Positions 62,997-64,000 of a DNA stretch of 64,000 bases are shown piece by piece (the first letter of the stretch is position 1; the number at the start of each line of letters is the position of its first letter). The stretch comes from CAVPFA01 sp963703655 (GTDB taxonomy: Bacteria; Actinomycetota; Acidimicrobiia; Acidimicrobiales; Bog-793): positions 186,001-250,000 of the forward strand of contig CAVPFA010000003.1 of the NCBI GenBank assembly GCA_963703655.1, given 5' to 3'. The position numbers and the translations under genes are program-made. The notes below the pieces were generated by a model, which was not told the DNA's origin, made no database searches, and was given only the letters and a program-made list of their open reading frames with translations.

Positions 62997-64000
62997 TCAC
63001 CTCAACAGTTTCTGGGCCGTTCGGAACTGGACACGAGGCTTCTCCGCACGTCGTCCCGGAACGCGGAACGACCAGCCGGCTGAGCGCCAGGCCGCCTCGT
63101 TCAGGGAGCAGCGCGCATCGATCATGTTTCGCTGCGCCACCACGGTTGCCAACATCGCAGGGTCGATGAGGCGGTAGTCAGCCCATTCGGTCAGGTGCAG
63201 CACGGCATCCGCATCGGTCGCTGCCTCAGAGACAGAGCTCGCGTAGCGCACGCCGGGCTGAATGCGGGCGGCGTTCTCCATCGCCACCGGGTCATGAACC
63301 GACACCAGCGCGCCCTCCCCTAAGAGCTGGCCGCAAACATGCAGGCTAGGTGAGTCCCGGACGTCGTCGCTCCCCGGCTTGAAAGCGAGGCCGAGCACGG
63401 CGAGGCGGCGCCCGGCAAGGGTGCCGCCGACCACTTCACGAGCGAGATCGGTCACACGCGACCGACAGCCGAGGTTGATCGCGTCGACTTCGCCGAGAAG
63501 GTTGACGACTGATTCGACGCCTAGCTCTCTCGCGGTGGATCGGAAGGCACGGACGTCCTTTGGCAGGCAGCCGCCGCCGAAGCCGAGACCCGGTGTAAGG
63601 CAACGCCTGCCGATCCGTTCGTCGCGCGCCAGTGCGTCGGCCAGGGATACGACGTCGGCACCGACCTTCTCGCATATCTCCGCCATCGCATTGATGAACG
63701 AGACCTTCGTGGCCAGGAACGCATTGGCGGCGACCTTGACCAGCTCTGCGGTTTCCAGGTCCATGAAAAGCGCGGGAGTGCCGGCATCCAGGAGCTTCGC
63801 GTAGACCAGCTGCAACAAGTCAGCTGATCGCTGCGATGTGACGCCGAAGACGAGGCGGTCCGGGGACAGGCTGTCCTCGACGGCGAATCCTTCCCGCAGG
63901 AATTCCGGGTTCCAGGCGACCTCCACGCCGCCGCCCGCCGGTGCCCGCTCCTGGATCCATTCCGCGAGGTTCGCGCCGTTCCGACTGGAACGGTTGACTT
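62997..64000 (-). CDS. ugd: UDP-glucose 6-dehydrogenase, C-terminal part, one frameshift (runs off window)
   Basis: The visible part covers the middle and C-terminal domains: VEVAWNPEFLREGFAVEDSL, SPDRLVFGV, AELVKVAANAFLATKVSFIN, the catalytic cysteine in LGFGGGCLPKDVRAF, AVLGLAFKPGSDDVRDSP and a terminal UDP-binding domain. At the window edge another frame gives KSTVPVGTAR, the expected upstream sequence, joined near 63971 by a one-base shift. The enzyme makes UDP-glucuronate for surface polysaccharide. It precedes the methyltransferase gene on the same strand. The N-terminal Rossmann domain is outside the window. Confidence 0.9.
   Translation of the reverse strand, partial: VNRSSRNGANLAEWIQERAPAGGGVEVAWNPEFLREGFAVEDSLSPDRLVFGVTSQRSADLLQLVYAKLLDAGTPALFMDLETAELVKVAANAFLATKVSFINAMAEICEKVGADVVSLADALARDERIGRRCLTPGLGFGGGCLPKDVRAFRSTARELGVESVVNLLGEVDAINLGCRSRVTDLAREVVGGTLAGRRLAVLGLAFKPGSDDVRDSPSLHVCGQLLGEGALVSVHDPVAMENAARIQPGVRYASSVSEAATDADAVLHLTEWADYRLIDPAMLATVVAQRNMIDARCSLNEAAWRSAGWSFRVPGRRAEKPRVQFRTAQKLLR

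Overview
The window is high-GC DNA whose genes look actinobacterial: NarL/LuxR regulators including two very large LAL-type ones, a WS/DGAT wax-ester synthase, DUF3052, a PhzF homologue, KdpFABC and frequent GTG/TTG starts. An uncultured relative of the Acidimicrobiia or Thermoleophilia is plausible, but this is inference; there is no rRNA or other marker to settle it.

Layout. 0-17.3 kb is chromosomal: the end of a D-threonine-aldolase-like gene, a broken YCII gene, a cupin, a channel-like membrane protein, a LAL regulator, a UspA/MFS pair, a methyltransferase-like membrane enzyme, an SRPBCC protein, two HhH-GPD DNA glycosylases, and a MerR-controlled SDR/VOC/GMC-oxidoreductase cluster, followed by a VapBC module. 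17.3-36.6 kb is an integrated island. A 47-bp copy of the 3' part of tRNA-Gly(GCC) at 17279-17325 repeats the end of the intact tRNA-Gly at 36532-36606, and a tyrosine integrase reads away from that tRNA. The cargo is a catabolic set: a ribose-type ABC importer, a rhamnose-mutarotase-like protein, a Gfo/Idh dehydrogenase, two candidate lactonases, two SDRs, an enolase-superfamily dehydratase, 2-oxoacid dehydrogenase E1 alpha and beta, a free-standing lipoyl domain, a class III CoA-transferase, a DapB-like dehydrogenase and a LacI regulator. I infer oxidative use of an imported (deoxy)sugar or sugar acid, ending in an acyl-CoA.

36.6-48 kb is chromosomal again: WS/DGAT, dut, orn, patatin, a YhdH-type reductase, an SGNH lipoprotein, DUF3052/PhzF, a MarR-controlled SDR and metallo-beta-lactamase pair, a FluC fluoride channel and UspA. 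47.5-53.6 kb is a potassium-uptake locus: a 27-residue membrane peptide, kdpF, kdpA, kdpB and kdpC, divergent from a KdpD-like sensor that has no histidine kinase. 53.9-58.7 kb holds a second LAL regulator and two NarL-type response regulators. 58.7-64 kb is a surface or polysaccharide region with a lipoprotein, a secreted parallel beta-helix protein, a SAM methyltransferase and UDP-glucose dehydrogenase running off the edge.

A warning for all gene calls: at least a dozen conserved genes (kdpA, kdpB, ugd, WS/DGAT, E1 alpha and others) carry a single-base frameshift, many of them explained by one base lost in a short G/C run. I read most of these as residual indel errors in the assembly. Such genes are given here as one feature across both frames.
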